This document shows positions 43,885 through 52,919 of a stretch of DNA of 53,034 nt, one piece after another. Position 1 is the first letter of the stretch. Every line of letters starts with the position of its first letter. The stretch is from Kiloniellales bacterium. GTDB taxonomy: Bacteria > Pseudomonadota > Alphaproteobacteria > Kiloniellales > JAKSBE01. The notes beneath the pieces are model-generated. The model made no database searches and had not been told where the DNA came from. It worked only from the letters and a program-made list of their open reading frames with translations. The position numbers and the translations under genes were made by a program. The stretch is from NCBI GenBank assembly GCA_030066685.1, contig JASJBF010000042.1:1-53034 (forward strand). The letters are read 5' to 3'.

Positions 43885-43913
43885 CTGACTTAAGGCCGGG
43901 TTAACCCTATAAA
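43885..43913 (+). promoter_or_regulatory. promoter with CtrA-type box for ftsZ-like gene
   Basis: -35-like CTGACT (43885-43890), 17-bp spacer, -10 TATAAA (43908-43913). A TTAA-N7-TTAA CtrA site (43890-43904) occupies the spacer. GANTC sites for CcrM methylation at 43939-43943 and 44017-44021. The leader to the ATG at 44074 would be about 150 nt. Both genes may be affected. Confidence 0.65.
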
Positions 43914-44073
43914 GGCTCTGTGAAATTAATTTCTGTTAGAATCAAGTAAACCCCGGTACAAACCATAGGGTTGCGCGGCAAGACGCTGTTAACTATGTCG
44001 CAACCAATTCCTTCAAGAATCGCTAAGATCACGGCCGTGCTTGAAGGCGGCCGCAACGCGGAGGGTTGACCAG

Positions 44074-46569
44074 ATGGGAAACGACACCGGCGCGGATCCA
44101 CGCGGCGGTTTCAAGGTGGTGGGCGCCGGCGAGACCGCGCAGGGGACCGCCGACCCGCAGGCCGCCGCCCAGGCCTCTGAGCCCGGCAGCGAGCTCCGCG
44201 CGCTCCGCCCCAGGATCATCGTCCTCGGCCTCGGCGGGGCCGGCGGCAACGCCGTTCACAACATGATCGAGGGCCAGCTGGAAGGCGTCGAGCTCTACGT
44301 CGCCAACACCGACGCCCAGGCGCTGGAGGGCTCGATCTGCAGCCATCGCCTCCAGCTCGGCCGCGAACTGACCGGAGGCCTGGGCGCCGGCGGACGCCCC
44401 GAGGTCGGCCGCGCCGCCGCCGAGGAGTCCCTCGAGGAGGTCCTGTCGGTGACCTCGGGGGCCAGCCTGGTGTTCATCGCCGCCGGCATGGGCGGCGGCA
44501 CCGGCACCGGCGCCGCGCCGGTGGTCGCCGAGGCGATCCGCAAAAAGGGCGTCCTGACCGTCGCGGTGGTGACCAAGCCCTTCCGCTTCGAGGGCGAGCT
44601 GCGCATGGAGGTGGCCGAGCAAGGGATCGAGGCCCTGGAGCGGCACGTCGACACCCTGATCGTGATCCCGAACCAGAACCTCTTCAAGATCGCCACCGAG
44701 AAGACCTCGGTCGCCGACGCCTTCCACAGGGCGGACAACGTCCTCTTCGCCGGGGTCCGGGGGGTCACCGACCTGATGGTCAAGCCGGGGCTGATCAACC
44801 TCGACTTCGCGGACTTCCGCAGCGTCATGACCCAGACCGGCAAGGCGATCATGGGCGCCGGCGAGGCCGACGGGCCGCGGCGCGCGATCGACGCCGCGGA
44901 AGCGGCCATGGCCAATCCGCTGCTGGAGGACAGCTCCGTCGACGGCGCCCGAGGCGTGCTGATCAATGTCACCGGCGGCCGCGACCTGACCCTCTTCGAG
45001 CTCGACGAGGCGGTGGAGACCGTCCGCGCCGTGGCCCATGCCAAGGCCAACATCATCGTCGGCTCGGCCTTCGACGAAGGCCTGGAGGGCAAGATCCGGG
45101 TTTCGGTCCTGGCGACCGGCATCCTGCCCAAGGCGCCTCAGGCCGAAGCCGGAGCCGGTGCAAAAGCGGTCTCCGCGGCGCCCGCCGCAGCGGCCCCGGC
45201 CCAGCAGAAGGCGCCCGAGCCGGCGCCCGGGCCGAAGGACGCGACCCAGGCCGCCGAGGCGAAGCGGGCCGCCGCGCCGGCGGCGCCGGCAGCCCCCAAG
45301 GCCGACACGGCCGCGCCCCCGGCGCCGAAGGCAGAGCCGGCGACCGCCGACGCCGACCCGCCCCGGGTGGCCGCCACGCCCGCCGGGGAAACGACGCCGG
45401 CCCCCAAGGTGACGGCCCCGCCACAGGCATCGGATCCGCCGCAACCGGCCGCCGAGGCCCCCAGCCCGAAGTCGGAGGCCGTAGAGCTGCAGGCCGAGGC
45501 GCGGCCGCGCGAAGCGCCCGAGCCGGCCGAGGCCGGGATGCAGCCGGCAGCCGCGGCGGCCGGGGACCCGGTCGAGGTGAAGGCGGAGGCCACGGTCGCC
45601 ACCGCGACGGCGGGCCCCGAACCGGAAACCGCGGGTGCGGGGAGTCCCGAGGCGGCCGCCCGGGTCGAGCCCCCCGCCCTCGAGACCCCAGAGGTTCCGG
45701 ACGCCCAGCCAGCGACCAAGACCGCGGCGAACGAGGGTCGCCTGACCTTGGAGGACATCCTTCGGCGCGCCGAACAGGCCATGGAGAGCAAGAAGGCGAC
45801 CGAGGCGGAGAACGCCGCCGGGGCGCCGGCGCCCCCGTCCGGGGGCCAGTCTGAGCCTCAACCCAAGTCCGCGCCCCTACCCAAGTCCGAGCCCGAAGCC
45901 CTGTCCGTGCCCCAATCGGCGCTCGAGCCCCAATCGGCGCTCAAGCCCGCGACCGCACCTGAGCCCGAAGCGGTGGCAGCACCCGACGTCGAGATGACGC
46001 CATCGGCCCAGGAGCGCGAGCCGGCCCCCGCGCAGGCCGCAGTGGACGACGAGGTCGACCTCGACGCCCTGATCGACGAGGTCCTGATCCGCAACCGCAA
46101 GACCGCCGACCCGGGTCCGTCGGAGCCGACGCTCAAGATTCCGCCGGTGGCCGAACCGACGGCCCCGAATCCGGGCGACACCTCGACCGATGCCCTGCTG
46201 GAGGACCTGGCCTTCAGTCTGGCCAGCGACGACCCCTTCGTGCTGGACGAGCCGACCCCGGAGCCCGCTGCCGAGGGCAAGGACCTGGAAGCGCTCTTCG
46301 GATCGGAGACGACCGACCGCGCCCCGGGCCCGGCTCTCGGCGGCCCGGCCGAGGACGGCCCGGCGGCGGCGATCACGGAGGATTCGGAGGACGCCTTTCA
46401 GGCCGAGCTCGACCGGCGGGCCCGCGAACGGGCGCGCGCCGCCCTGGAGGCGCTATCGGACTCGCACGGCGGCGAGGATCGGGCCAAGCCGAAACCCGAG
46501 GAGGAGTCCGACGAGGCCCTGCGTGAGATCATGAACATCCCCTCCTTCCTGCGCCGCACGGAGGATTGA
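44074..46569 (+). CDS. ftsZ: FtsZ with very long Pro/Ala-rich linker
   Basis: An 831-residue tubulin-like GTPase. The GTPase core (about 45-355) has [23 protein letters not shown] (the nucleotide signature) and the T7 loop [11 protein letters not shown], so it should polymerise and hydrolyse GTP. A linker of about 470 residues, rich in Pro, Ala, Glu and Lys, follows. The end [14 protein letters not shown] carries the conserved C-terminal peptide that binds FtsA, ZipA-type or other partners. The linker also has acidic helices ([24 protein letters not shown]). It lies outside the usual murein/division cluster. ATG at 44074 with GGAGG. It may be the main FtsZ or a paralogue. Confidence 0.9.
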   Translation: MGNDTGADPRGGFKVVGAGETAQGTADPQAAAQASEPGSELRALRPRIIVLGLGGAGGNAVHNMIEGQLEGVELYVANTDAQALEGSICSHRLQLGRELTGGLGAGGRPEVGRAAAEESLEEVLSVTSGASLVFIAAGMGGGTGTGAAPVVAEAIRKKGVLTVAVVTKPFRFEGELRMEVAEQGIEALERHVDTLIVIPNQNLFKIATEKTSVADAFHRADNVLFAGVRGVTDLMVKPGLINLDFADFRSVMTQTGKAIMGAGEADGPRRAIDAAEAAMANPLLEDSSVDGARGVLINVTGGRDLTLFELDEAVETVRAVAHAKANIIVGSAFDEGLEGKIRVSVLATGILPKAPQAEAGAGAKAVSAAPAAAAPAQQKAPEPAPGPKDATQAAEAKRAAAPAAPAAPKADTAAPPAPKAEPATADADPPRVAATPAGETTPAPKVTAPPQASDPPQPAAEAPSPKSEAVELQAEARPREAPEPAEAGMQPAAAAAGDPVEVKAEATVATATAGPEPETAGAGSPEAAARVEPPALETPEVPDAQPATKTAANEGRLTLEDILRRAEQAMESKKATEAENAAGAPAPPSGGQSEPQPKSAPLPKSEPEALSVPQSALEPQSALKPATAPEPEAVAAPDVEMTPSAQEREPAPAQAAVDDEVDLDALIDEVLIRNRKTADPGPSEPTLKIPPVAEPTAPNPGDTSTDALLEDLAFSLASDDPFVLDEPTPEPAAEGKDLEALFGSETTDRAPGPALGGPAEDGPAAAITEDSEDAFQAELDRRARERARAALEALSDSHGGEDRAKPKPEEESDEALREIMNIPSFLRRTED

Positions 46570-46597
46570 CTCCGGCCCACCTTCTCCGAAAAGCAGA

Positions 46598-46636
46598 ACG
46601 GCGCGGTCCAGACCCGGACCGCGCCGTCCTCTTTTT
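46598..46636 (+). terminator. Rho-independent terminator after ftsZ
   Basis: Stem ACGGCGCGGTCC (46598-46609) with GGACCGCGCCGT (46616-46627), six-base loop, then CCTCTTTTT. It lies between convergent ftsZ and parA. Confidence 0.9.
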
Positions 46637-46678
46637 CCGTTTCGCTTCGGGCGACCGGCCCGGCGGCCGATCGGCGGC

Positions 46679-47482
46679 TCAGCTCGCGACCGGGACCACG
46701 CGGCGGTCGCGGGTCAGCATCTCCTGGGCCAGGTGCAGGTAGGCGCGCGAGCCGACGCAGGCGTCGTCGTAGAGCAGCACCGGCTTGCCGTGGGAGGGCG
46801 CCTCGGAAAGGCGGACGTTGCGCGGGATGATGGTCTCGTAGACCACGTCGCCCAGGTGCTGGCGGGCATCGGCCTCGACCAGGCTGGAGAGCTTGTTGCG
46901 GGCGTCGTACATGGTCAGCACGATGCCCTGCAGCTCCAGGCTGGCGTTGAGCTTGGCGCGGATCAGGTCGATGGTGCGGATCAGGTGGCTCAGGCCCTCC
47001 AGGGCGTAGAACTCGCTCTGCAGGGGCACCAGGACCGAGTCGGCCGCGACCAGGGCGTTCACGGTGAGGAAGCCGAGGGCCGGCGGGCAGTCGATGATGA
47101 TGTCGTCGTAGCTGCCGAGCAGGCCGCGCAGGTTGTCGCGCAGGCAGTACTGGCTGCGCGACATCGCCGAGAGCTCGACCTCGGCGGCCGAGAGTGCGAT
47201 CGAGGAGGGCACCAGGGCCAAGCCGGGGACCACGGTCTCGACCACGACCTGCTCGACCGGGGTGCGCCCGATCAGGACTTCGTAGACGGTCTGGCGCTTG
47301 CCGCGCTCGATGCCCAGGCCGGTGGTCGCGTTGGCCTGGGGGTCCAGGTCGATGATGAGGACGCGGTGGCCGCAGGCGGTCAGCGCCGTGCCCAGGTTGA
47401 TCGCGGTCGTGGTCTTGCCGACGCCACCCTTCTGGTTGGCGATGGCGAGCACGCGCGCCTGCCCGCTGTATCCCCTACCCAT
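46679..47482 (-). CDS. parA: ParA/Soj-type ATPase
   Basis: A 267-residue deviant-Walker ATPase. Walker A is QKGGVGKTTTAIN, Walker A' contains DLDPQANAT, and Walker B is IIIDCPPALGFLTVNAL. The sequence matches chromosomal ParA/Soj, which positions origins or other cargo with ParB. No parB follows; cobB is next on the same strand, so parB is elsewhere or this is an orphan. It is convergent with ftsZ. The ATG at 47482 has GAGGAGGAG upstream, and a CtrA-type box lies 85 bp upstream. Confidence 0.92.
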   Translation of the reverse strand: MGRGYSGQARVLAIANQKGGVGKTTTAINLGTALTACGHRVLIIDLDPQANATTGLGIERGKRQTVYEVLIGRTPVEQVVVETVVPGLALVPSSIALSAAEVELSAMSRSQYCLRDNLRGLLGSYDDIIIDCPPALGFLTVNALVAADSVLVPLQSEFYALEGLSHLIRTIDLIRAKLNASLELQGIVLTMYDARNKLSSLVEADARQHLGDVVYETIIPRNVRLSEAPSHGKPVLLYDDACVGSRAYLHLAQEMLTRDRRVVPVAS

Positions 47483-47566
47483 GTCTGCTCCTCCTCGTGT
47501 CCGGTCGCGCCAGGCGACGGCGACCGCGCGGCGCGGTCGTGGTTAACGAAGTATTTTTGGTTTTGG

Positions 47567-47581
47567 TTAAGGAAGGTTTAA
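47567..47581 (-). promoter_or_regulatory. CtrA-type box upstream of parA
   Basis: TTAAGGAAGGTTTAA: TTAA-N7-TTAA exactly, in the AT-rich region 47540-47600 upstream of parA. It is in the -100 to -85 range of the start codon and would fit cell-cycle control. Confidence 0.6.
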
Positions 47582-47660
47582 CCGAGATATACTCGCAAGG
47601 GTCGTATCAAGACCGTGACAAGCCATCCCTAACCCCGGCCGGGACTTCGTTTGGGGCGGA

Positions 47661-48986
47661 TCAGGCCCGGTCGATCAGGTGGAGGAAAGACCCGAAGACC
47701 CGGCCCGCGCGGGCGCCCAGCGGGCCGAGGTCGCGGCCCAGGGCGTCCCGGCAATGGAACAGCGGCGGCGCCTCTCCTTCGCCGCCGCTCCGGGTCGCGT
47801 AGTGGAATTCGTGGCCGCGGAAGGCGGCGCCGGCCCGGCCGAGGGGCGTGGCCGCGGCCAGGCTGGCCGCGCGGTAGCCCAGGGAGAGGCGCGGCGCGGC
47901 GAAGCTGGTCTCGACCGGCAGCAGCCCGGCCATGGCATGGCCTTCCCCTTGGGCGTCGACCAGCCTTCGGCCCAGCACCATGTAGCCGCCGCACTCGCCG
48001 TAGACCGCGCAGCCCCGCGCCGCCGCGGCCCGCAATCCCGCGAGGAAGCGGGCGTTGCCGGCGAGGCGCCCGGCTTGCAGCTCCGGATAGCCGCCGGGGA
48101 GGTAGACGGCCTCGGCGGCCGGGTCCGGCGCCTCGTCGGCCAGCGGCGAGAAGAAGCTCAGCTCGGCGCCGGCCGCGCGCCAGGCCTCCAGCAGCGCCGG
48201 ATAGGCGAAGGCGAAGGCCGGGTCCCGGGCAACCGCGATGCGCTGGCCGAGGGGCGGCAGGGGCGGCCCGGCCGCGCCGGCGGAGTCGATGCCGGCCGGC
48301 CGAGCGAGAGCGGCCAGGGCCTCGAGGTCGAGGTCCTCGGCGACCGCCGCCGCGGCCGCCTTCAGGAAGGCCTCCAGGTCGGGATGCTCGGCGGCCTGGA
48401 CCAGACCGAGGTGGCGCTCGGGCAGGACCAAGCCGTCGCGGCGGCGCAGGCAGCCCAGGACCGGGACCGGCAGGCCGGCGCAGGCGGCGCGCAGCAGCTC
48501 GGCGTGGCCGGCCCCGCCGACCCGGTTGAAGACCAGGCCGGCGATGGCGGCGGTAGTCCCGGAGGCCGGGCGGTGGGCGAGGAAGCCCTCGACCAGGGCG
48601 GCGGCCGAAGCGCCCATGCCGCGGGCCTCGACCACCAGGACCACCGGCCAGCCGGTCGCGGCCGCCAGGGCGGCGGTCGAGCCCAGGCCCTGCGGCCCGG
48701 CCCCGTCGAAGAGGCCCATGACCCCCTCGCCCAGAATCAGCTCGACCTCCGCCGAGGCCCGCGCCAGGGTCGCGGCCAGGGTCGCCGGCCGCATCGCCCA
48801 GGCATCCAGGTTGAAGCAGGGCCGCCCGGAGGCCGCCCGGTGGAAGGCCGGGTCGATGTAGTCGGGGCCGACCTTGACCGAGCCGACCGCCAGTCCGGCC
48901 TCGCGGAAGTGCCGCAGCAGCGCCAGGGTGACCAGGGTCTTGCCGCTGCCGGAGGCCGGCGCCGCGATCAGCAGGCCGCGGGGCAT
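47661..48986 (-). CDS. cobB: cobyrinate a,c-diamide synthase
   Basis: A 441-residue amidotransferase that amidates the a and c side chains of (hydrogeno)byrinate in cobalamin synthesis. The N-terminal dethiobiotin-synthase-like part has the ATP motif APASGSGKTLVTLALL, and KVGPDYIDP. The C-terminal glutamine amidotransferase has the catalytic Cys in YGECGGYMVLG and the His in FGSFLHL. Aerobic or anaerobic pathway cannot be told. Start ATG at 48986. No cobalamin riboswitch was seen upstream. The SUMT gene is upstream on the same strand, with a repeat between. Confidence 0.92.
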   Translation of the reverse strand: MPRGLLIAAPASGSGKTLVTLALLRHFREAGLAVGSVKVGPDYIDPAFHRAASGRPCFNLDAWAMRPATLAATLARASAEVELILGEGVMGLFDGAGPQGLGSTAALAAATGWPVVLVVEARGMGASAAALVEGFLAHRPASGTTAAIAGLVFNRVGGAGHAELLRAACAGLPVPVLGCLRRRDGLVLPERHLGLVQAAEHPDLEAFLKAAAAAVAEDLDLEALAALARPAGIDSAGAAGPPLPPLGQRIAVARDPAFAFAYPALLEAWRAAGAELSFFSPLADEAPDPAAEAVYLPGGYPELQAGRLAGNARFLAGLRAAAARGCAVYGECGGYMVLGRRLVDAQGEGHAMAGLLPVETSFAAPRLSLGYRAASLAAATPLGRAGAAFRGHEFHYATRSGGEGEAPPLFHCRDALGRDLGPLGARAGRVFGSFLHLIDRA

Positions 48987-49045
48987 GGACTTGCAGGAAA
49001 GCGGTTTAGCAAGTTTATGGGACCCTGCGAGCCGCCACCCTTGCC

Positions 49046-49131
49046 CTTCGACAGGGCGCGAAGCGCGGCGCGTATGCGCGGGTGAGGGTCAGCAACTGCA
49101 CGTGCGTCTCCTCATGCTGAGCCTGTCGAAG
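49046..49131. repeat. dispersed-type inverted repeat between cob genes
   Basis: CTTCGACAGG (49046-49055) and CCTGTCGAAG (49122-49131) are inverted; the right arm is in TCATGCTGAGCCTGTCGAAG with CATGC/GCATG ends. A frequent intergenic repeat type in proteobacteria. Confidence 0.6.
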
Positions 49132-49170
49132 CATGACCTTCGGCAAGGACACTGGACTCGCTCAAGCCGA

Positions 49171-50007
49171 CTAGCCGGCGTCGCGCCGGGCGCGGCCCAG
49201 GGGATCGGCGTCGAGGACCCGGCCGGCCAGGGCGCCGAGCCAGTCGAGCCCGGCACGCAGGCGGACCACCTCGCCGACCACGACCAGGCAGGGCGGGGTC
49301 AGGCCGGCGGCCAGGGCCTCAGCGTAGCAGGCGCCCAGGGTCGTCTCCAGCACCGCCTGACCGGGCAGGGTCGCCCGGCTGACGATGGCGACTGGCTCCT
49401 GCGGATCTCGGCCGCCGGCGAGCAGGCGCCCGGCGATGGCCTCGAGGTGCTTGAGGGCCATGTAGATCACGATCGCCGGCGAGCCCCGGGCGATGGCGTC
49501 CCAGTCCAAGTCGTCGGGGACCTCGCCGCCGACGTTGTGGCCGGTCAGGAAGGTCACCGCCGAGTTGGTGTCCCGGTGTGTCAGCGGGATGCCGGCACTG
49601 GCCAGGCCGCCGAGGCCGCTGGAGATGCCCGGCACGATCCGGAAGGGCACCCCGGCCGCGACCAGGGCCAGGGCCTCCTCGGCGCCGCGGCCGAAGACGA
49701 AGGGATCGCCGCCCTTGAGGCGCAGCACCCGGCGGCCCTCGCGGGCCAGCTGGATCAGGCGGCGCGAGATGTCCGCCTGCTTGGGCGAGGGCTTGCCGCC
49801 GCGCTTGCCGGCGTACTCCAGCTCCGCTGCCGGCCCGGCCAGGCGCAGGATCTCCTCGCCGACCAGGGCGTCGTAGACCACGACCTCGGCGCTGCGCAGG
49901 CCCTGCAACGCCTGCAGGGTCAGCAGCCCGGGATCGCCCGGCCCGGCCCCGGCCAGCCAGACCCAGCCCGGCTCGATCTCCGGCAGCTCCAAGGAACTCG
50001 CTTCCAT
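49171..50007 (-). CDS. cobA: uroporphyrinogen-III C-methyltransferase (SUMT)
   Basis: A 278-residue methyltransferase (EC 2.1.1.107) making precorrin-2 from uroporphyrinogen III. Conserved stretches are WLAGAGPGDPGLLTL (SAM loop), YDALV, KPSPKQADI, RLKGGDPFVFGRG and VVPGISSG. ATG at 50007 is used; a GTG at 50016 adds three residues. It lacks the CysG siroheme domains, so it is a cobalamin-type enzyme, though siroheme cannot be excluded. Upstream of cobB by 184 bp on the same strand. Confidence 0.93.
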   Translation of the reverse strand: MEASSLELPEIEPGWVWLAGAGPGDPGLLTLQALQGLRSAEVVVYDALVGEEILRLAGPAAELEYAGKRGGKPSPKQADISRRLIQLAREGRRVLRLKGGDPFVFGRGAEEALALVAAGVPFRIVPGISSGLGGLASAGIPLTHRDTNSAVTFLTGHNVGGEVPDDLDWDAIARGSPAIVIYMALKHLEAIAGRLLAGGRDPQEPVAIVSRATLPGQAVLETTLGACYAEALAAGLTPPCLVVVGEVVRLRAGLDWLGALAGRVLDADPLGRARRDAG

Positions 50008-50321
50008 GGGCCGCACTCTAGACCGCCGCCGCGGCCGCGCCTAGCCGGAGAGCGCTGTCGGGAATCGGGATTGAGACACGTCCGCCGGCGCCCGGCCTGC
50101 GCCGCCTGCGGGCACAGAGGTTCTGGTTTCGAGTGACGGTCCAAAGTAAGGTCTTTGGTATAGGGCAGCGCCGGTCGCAATCGACTCGCGGGGCCGACGA
50201 GGCCGCGCGATGCGGGGCGCAACAATCCGCCGACTTGATGGCGCTCCGGAGCAAGAGGGCCAGGAGTCGGCAAGAACCGGCAGGATCAACCTGCCGCATC
50301 GAATGTGGGAGGAGTCGCGAG

Positions 50322-51161
50322 ATGAAGAAGGCAATCAAAGCAGGCCTTGTCGCCGGGGCCCTGACCGCGGTCGCCACGACCGCGGTGCAGGCTGCGCAAT
50401 GCAGCAACGACACCTGGAAGAAGGTGATGGAGCGCGGGAAGATCGTGGTCGGCGTCAAGGCCGACTACAAGCCCTGGGGCTTCCGGGACGAGAACGGCAA
50501 CCTGGTGGGCATGGAAGCGGACATGGCCCAGGACGTCGCCGATGCCATGGGCGTCGAGCTGGAGCTGGTCCCGGTGCAGTCGTCGAACCGCATGCAATTC
50601 CTGGAGCAGGGCAAGATCGACCTGATGATCGCCACCATGTCCGACCGCAAGGACCGGCGCGAGATCGTCGGCATCGTGCAGCCCAACTACTACACCTCGG
50701 GCACCAACGTCATGTCGCCCAAGGCGCTGGGCCTGAAGACGTGGGAAGACCTCCGCGGCAAGCCGGTCTGCGGCAAGCAGGGCGCCTTCTACAACCAGAT
50801 CGTGGAGGAGCGCTACGACGCCGAGGTCGTGGCCTTCGTCGGCAACGCCGAGGCCAAGCAGGCGCTGCGCGACAAGAAGTGCATCGCCTGGGTCTACGAC
50901 GACTCCTCCATCATGTCCGATCTCGCCTCCGGCAACTGGGACGAGTTCGAGATGCCGCTGGCCTCCGAGGACGACAACCCCTGGGGCCTGGCCGTTCCGC
51001 TCGCGGAGAAGGACTGCGTCTTCGGCCGCTTCATGTCCGGCATGCAGTACAACTGGCTCCAGTCCGGCCGGCTGATCGAGCTCGAGAAGAAGTGGGGAAT
51101 CCAGGGGACCGCCTTCCTGGAGGCACAGAAAGAGCGCCTCGCCGACTGGCTTGCGGAATAG
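50322..51161 (+). CDS. polar amino-acid ABC transporter, periplasmic binding protein
   Basis: A 279-residue binding protein. Signal peptide MKKAIKAGLVAGALTAVATTAVQA, then the SBP_bac_3 fold: KIVVGVKADYKPWGFRDENG, GMEADMAQDVADAMGVELELVPV, and NRMQFLEQGKIDLMIATM. Ligand probably a polar amino acid or opine-like compound. The true ATG (50322) has GGGAGGAG; the longer open frame from 50133 is not used. Leads an operon with two permeases. Confidence 0.92.
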   Translation: MKKAIKAGLVAGALTAVATTAVQAAQCSNDTWKKVMERGKIVVGVKADYKPWGFRDENGNLVGMEADMAQDVADAMGVELELVPVQSSNRMQFLEQGKIDLMIATMSDRKDRREIVGIVQPNYYTSGTNVMSPKALGLKTWEDLRGKPVCGKQGAFYNQIVEERYDAEVVAFVGNAEAKQALRDKKCIAWVYDDSSIMSDLASGNWDEFEMPLASEDDNPWGLAVPLAEKDCVFGRFMSGMQYNWLQSGRLIELEKKWGIQGTAFLEAQKERLADWLAE

Positions 51162-51176
51162 CACGACCGCGCGACG

Positions 51177-51202
51177 AGGGGCGCCCTGCGCGGGGCGCCC
51201 CT
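51177..51202 (+). terminator. intraoperon hairpin after binding-protein gene
   Basis: AGGGGCGCCC (51177-51186) with GGGCGCCCCT (51193-51202). It is between the binding protein and first permease and could protect the upstream message or lower permease expression. Followed only by TTC. Confidence 0.6.
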
Positions 51203-51264
51203 TTCAGGGCAGCGGCCTGCCCTCACGCTGAGGCAGCGGCGGAGGGCGGCCTCTCGGGGGACCC

Positions 51265-52026
51265 ATGCTCGATCTCTTCCGCGAATTCTTCGTCCAGCTT
51301 GCGGAGGACCATCCGCGCTGGAACTTCATCTTCTTCTACGATGCGCGCCAGTGGAGCCGCATCCTCGAGGGGCTCTACTACACCCTGATCCTGTCGCTCG
51401 CCTGCATCGTCTTCTCGGTGGTCATCGGGATCGTGGGCGCCTGGGCCCAGGGCTCGCCGCTCCGCTGGCTGCGGACCCTGGTCCAGGGCTACATCCAGTT
51501 CTTCCGCAACACCCCGCCCTTCGTGCAGCTGCTGTTCTTCTACTTCGCGCTCGGCCAGTTCACGCCGACCTACTCGCCTGACGGCTGGCTGGAATACCCG
51601 ATCATCTCGAACGTCGGCTGGGCCGTGATCTCCCTGTCCTTCTTCGCCGGGGCCTTCAACGTCGAGATCTTCCGCGCCGGGATCGAGGCGGTGCCGGAGT
51701 CGACCCAGGAAGCGGCCACCTCCCTGGGCTTCACGCGCCTGCAGACCTACGCCGAGGTCGTGCTGCCCCTGGCCTTCCGGGTCTCCCTGCCGGCGCTCAA
51801 CAACAACCTGGTCAACCTGGTGAAGACCACGACCCAGGCCTTCGCCATCGCCGTGCCTGAGCTGCTGTACCAGTGCGTATCGATCTGGAACGACTATCCG
51901 AGCGCGCAGTACCCGACCATGCTGCTGCTCTTCGTCGTCTACATCGGCCTCGTGGGCATCCTCGTCTACGGCATGCACCGCTGGGAGTCGGCGATGAAGA
52001 TCCCGGGCTACGGGGCCGGCGCATGA
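51265..52026 (+). CDS. amino-acid ABC transporter permease (HisM-like)
   Basis: A 253-residue permease with about five spans and the EAA loop EAATSLGFTRLQTYAEVVLP. FFRNTPPFVQL is the conserved opening of the HisM/GlnP-type domain. Overlaps the next permease gene (ATGA, 4 bp). Start ATG at 51265 after GGGGGA. A heterodimeric permease with the next gene is likely. Confidence 0.92.
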   Translation: MLDLFREFFVQLAEDHPRWNFIFFYDARQWSRILEGLYYTLILSLACIVFSVVIGIVGAWAQGSPLRWLRTLVQGYIQFFRNTPPFVQLLFFYFALGQFTPTYSPDGWLEYPIISNVGWAVISLSFFAGAFNVEIFRAGIEAVPESTQEAATSLGFTRLQTYAEVVLPLAFRVSLPALNNNLVNLVKTTTQAFAIAVPELLYQCVSIWNDYPSAQYPTMLLLFVVYIGLVGILVYGMHRWESAMKIPGYGAGA

Positions 52027-52919
52027 TCGGCCGCCCGATCCCGGGCCTCGGCGCCGCCGCCACCGGCGACCTGGCGGTCATGAAGCCCTTCGATCCGGCC
52101 GGCCGGACGCGCCATGACCCGCTTCTGGTCTCGCGGTTCCTCGCCGGCCTGGACTGGCGCCATTTTCTGGGCCTCGCCCTGATCCTGGGACTCTGGCCGG
52201 CCCTGGCCTACGCGCAGGGCCGCTACAGCCAGGCCGACGCCTTCGCCGCCTTGGTGAAGTGGATCCCCTTCGTCGTCACCGAAGGCTTTCTGTTCAACAT
52301 CCTGATCAGCTTCTTCTCCATGGCGATCGGCACGGTCTTCGGCGTCATCCTGGGCATGATGCAGATCTCGCCGATCGGCTGGATTCGCTGGCCGTCCTTC
52401 TTCTTCACCCAGCTGTTCCGCAATTCGCCCTGGCTCGTCCTGCTGTTCATCGTCCTGCTGGCCTTTCCCTTCGAGATCGAGATCTTCGGGGGGATCTTCA
52501 GCTTTCCCGCCTGGATCAAGGCGGTCATCGGACTGTCGCTGCCGATCATGGCCAACCTGGCCGAGGTCCTGCGCGGGGCGGTGCAGTCGGTGCCCTCCGG
52601 GCAGTGGGAAGCCGCGGAATCCCTGGCCTTCACCCGGCGCCAGACCCTCTTCGAGATCATCCTGCCGCAATGCTACAAGCGCATGATCCCGCCCTGGATG
52701 AACTGGTACGCCATCCTGACCATGGCCACGCCGCTCTGCTCGCTGCTGGGCGTCGAGGAGATGATCAACCTCTCGCGCCAGGCGATCGAAGCCGAGGACA
52801 ACCATCCCGAGTTGCTGGTGCCCTTCTACGGCTTCGCGCTCATCGTCTTCTTCGCCTATTGCTACCCGATCGCCCGCTGGACGATCGCGCTGGAACGGAA
52901 ATACGCAGTGAAGCTCTGA
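52023..52919 (+). CDS. amino-acid ABC transporter permease (HisQ/GlnP-like)
   Basis: A 298-residue permease. A cytoplasmic N-terminus of about 60 residues and then spans, with FFFTQLFRNSPWLVLLF and EAAESLAFTRRQTLFEIILP as the EAA loop. ATG at 52023 is used (overlap with the preceding gene); M19 or M66 would be alternatives. The ATPase gene is not in the window and probably follows. Confidence 0.9.
   Translation: MIGRPIPGLGAAATGDLAVMKPFDPAGRTRHDPLLVSRFLAGLDWRHFLGLALILGLWPALAYAQGRYSQADAFAALVKWIPFVVTEGFLFNILISFFSMAIGTVFGVILGMMQISPIGWIRWPSFFFTQLFRNSPWLVLLFIVLLAFPFEIEIFGGIFSFPAWIKAVIGLSLPIMANLAEVLRGAVQSVPSGQWEAAESLAFTRRQTLFEIILPQCYKRMIPPWMNWYAILTMATPLCSLLGVEEMINLSRQAIEAEDNHPELLVPFYGFALIVFFAYCYPIARWTIALERKYAVKL

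Noticed and set aside
47600-50030. Cobalamin riboswitch near the cob genes
   Set aside because: No B12-box-like GCCACTG or extended stem set was found; not supportable.
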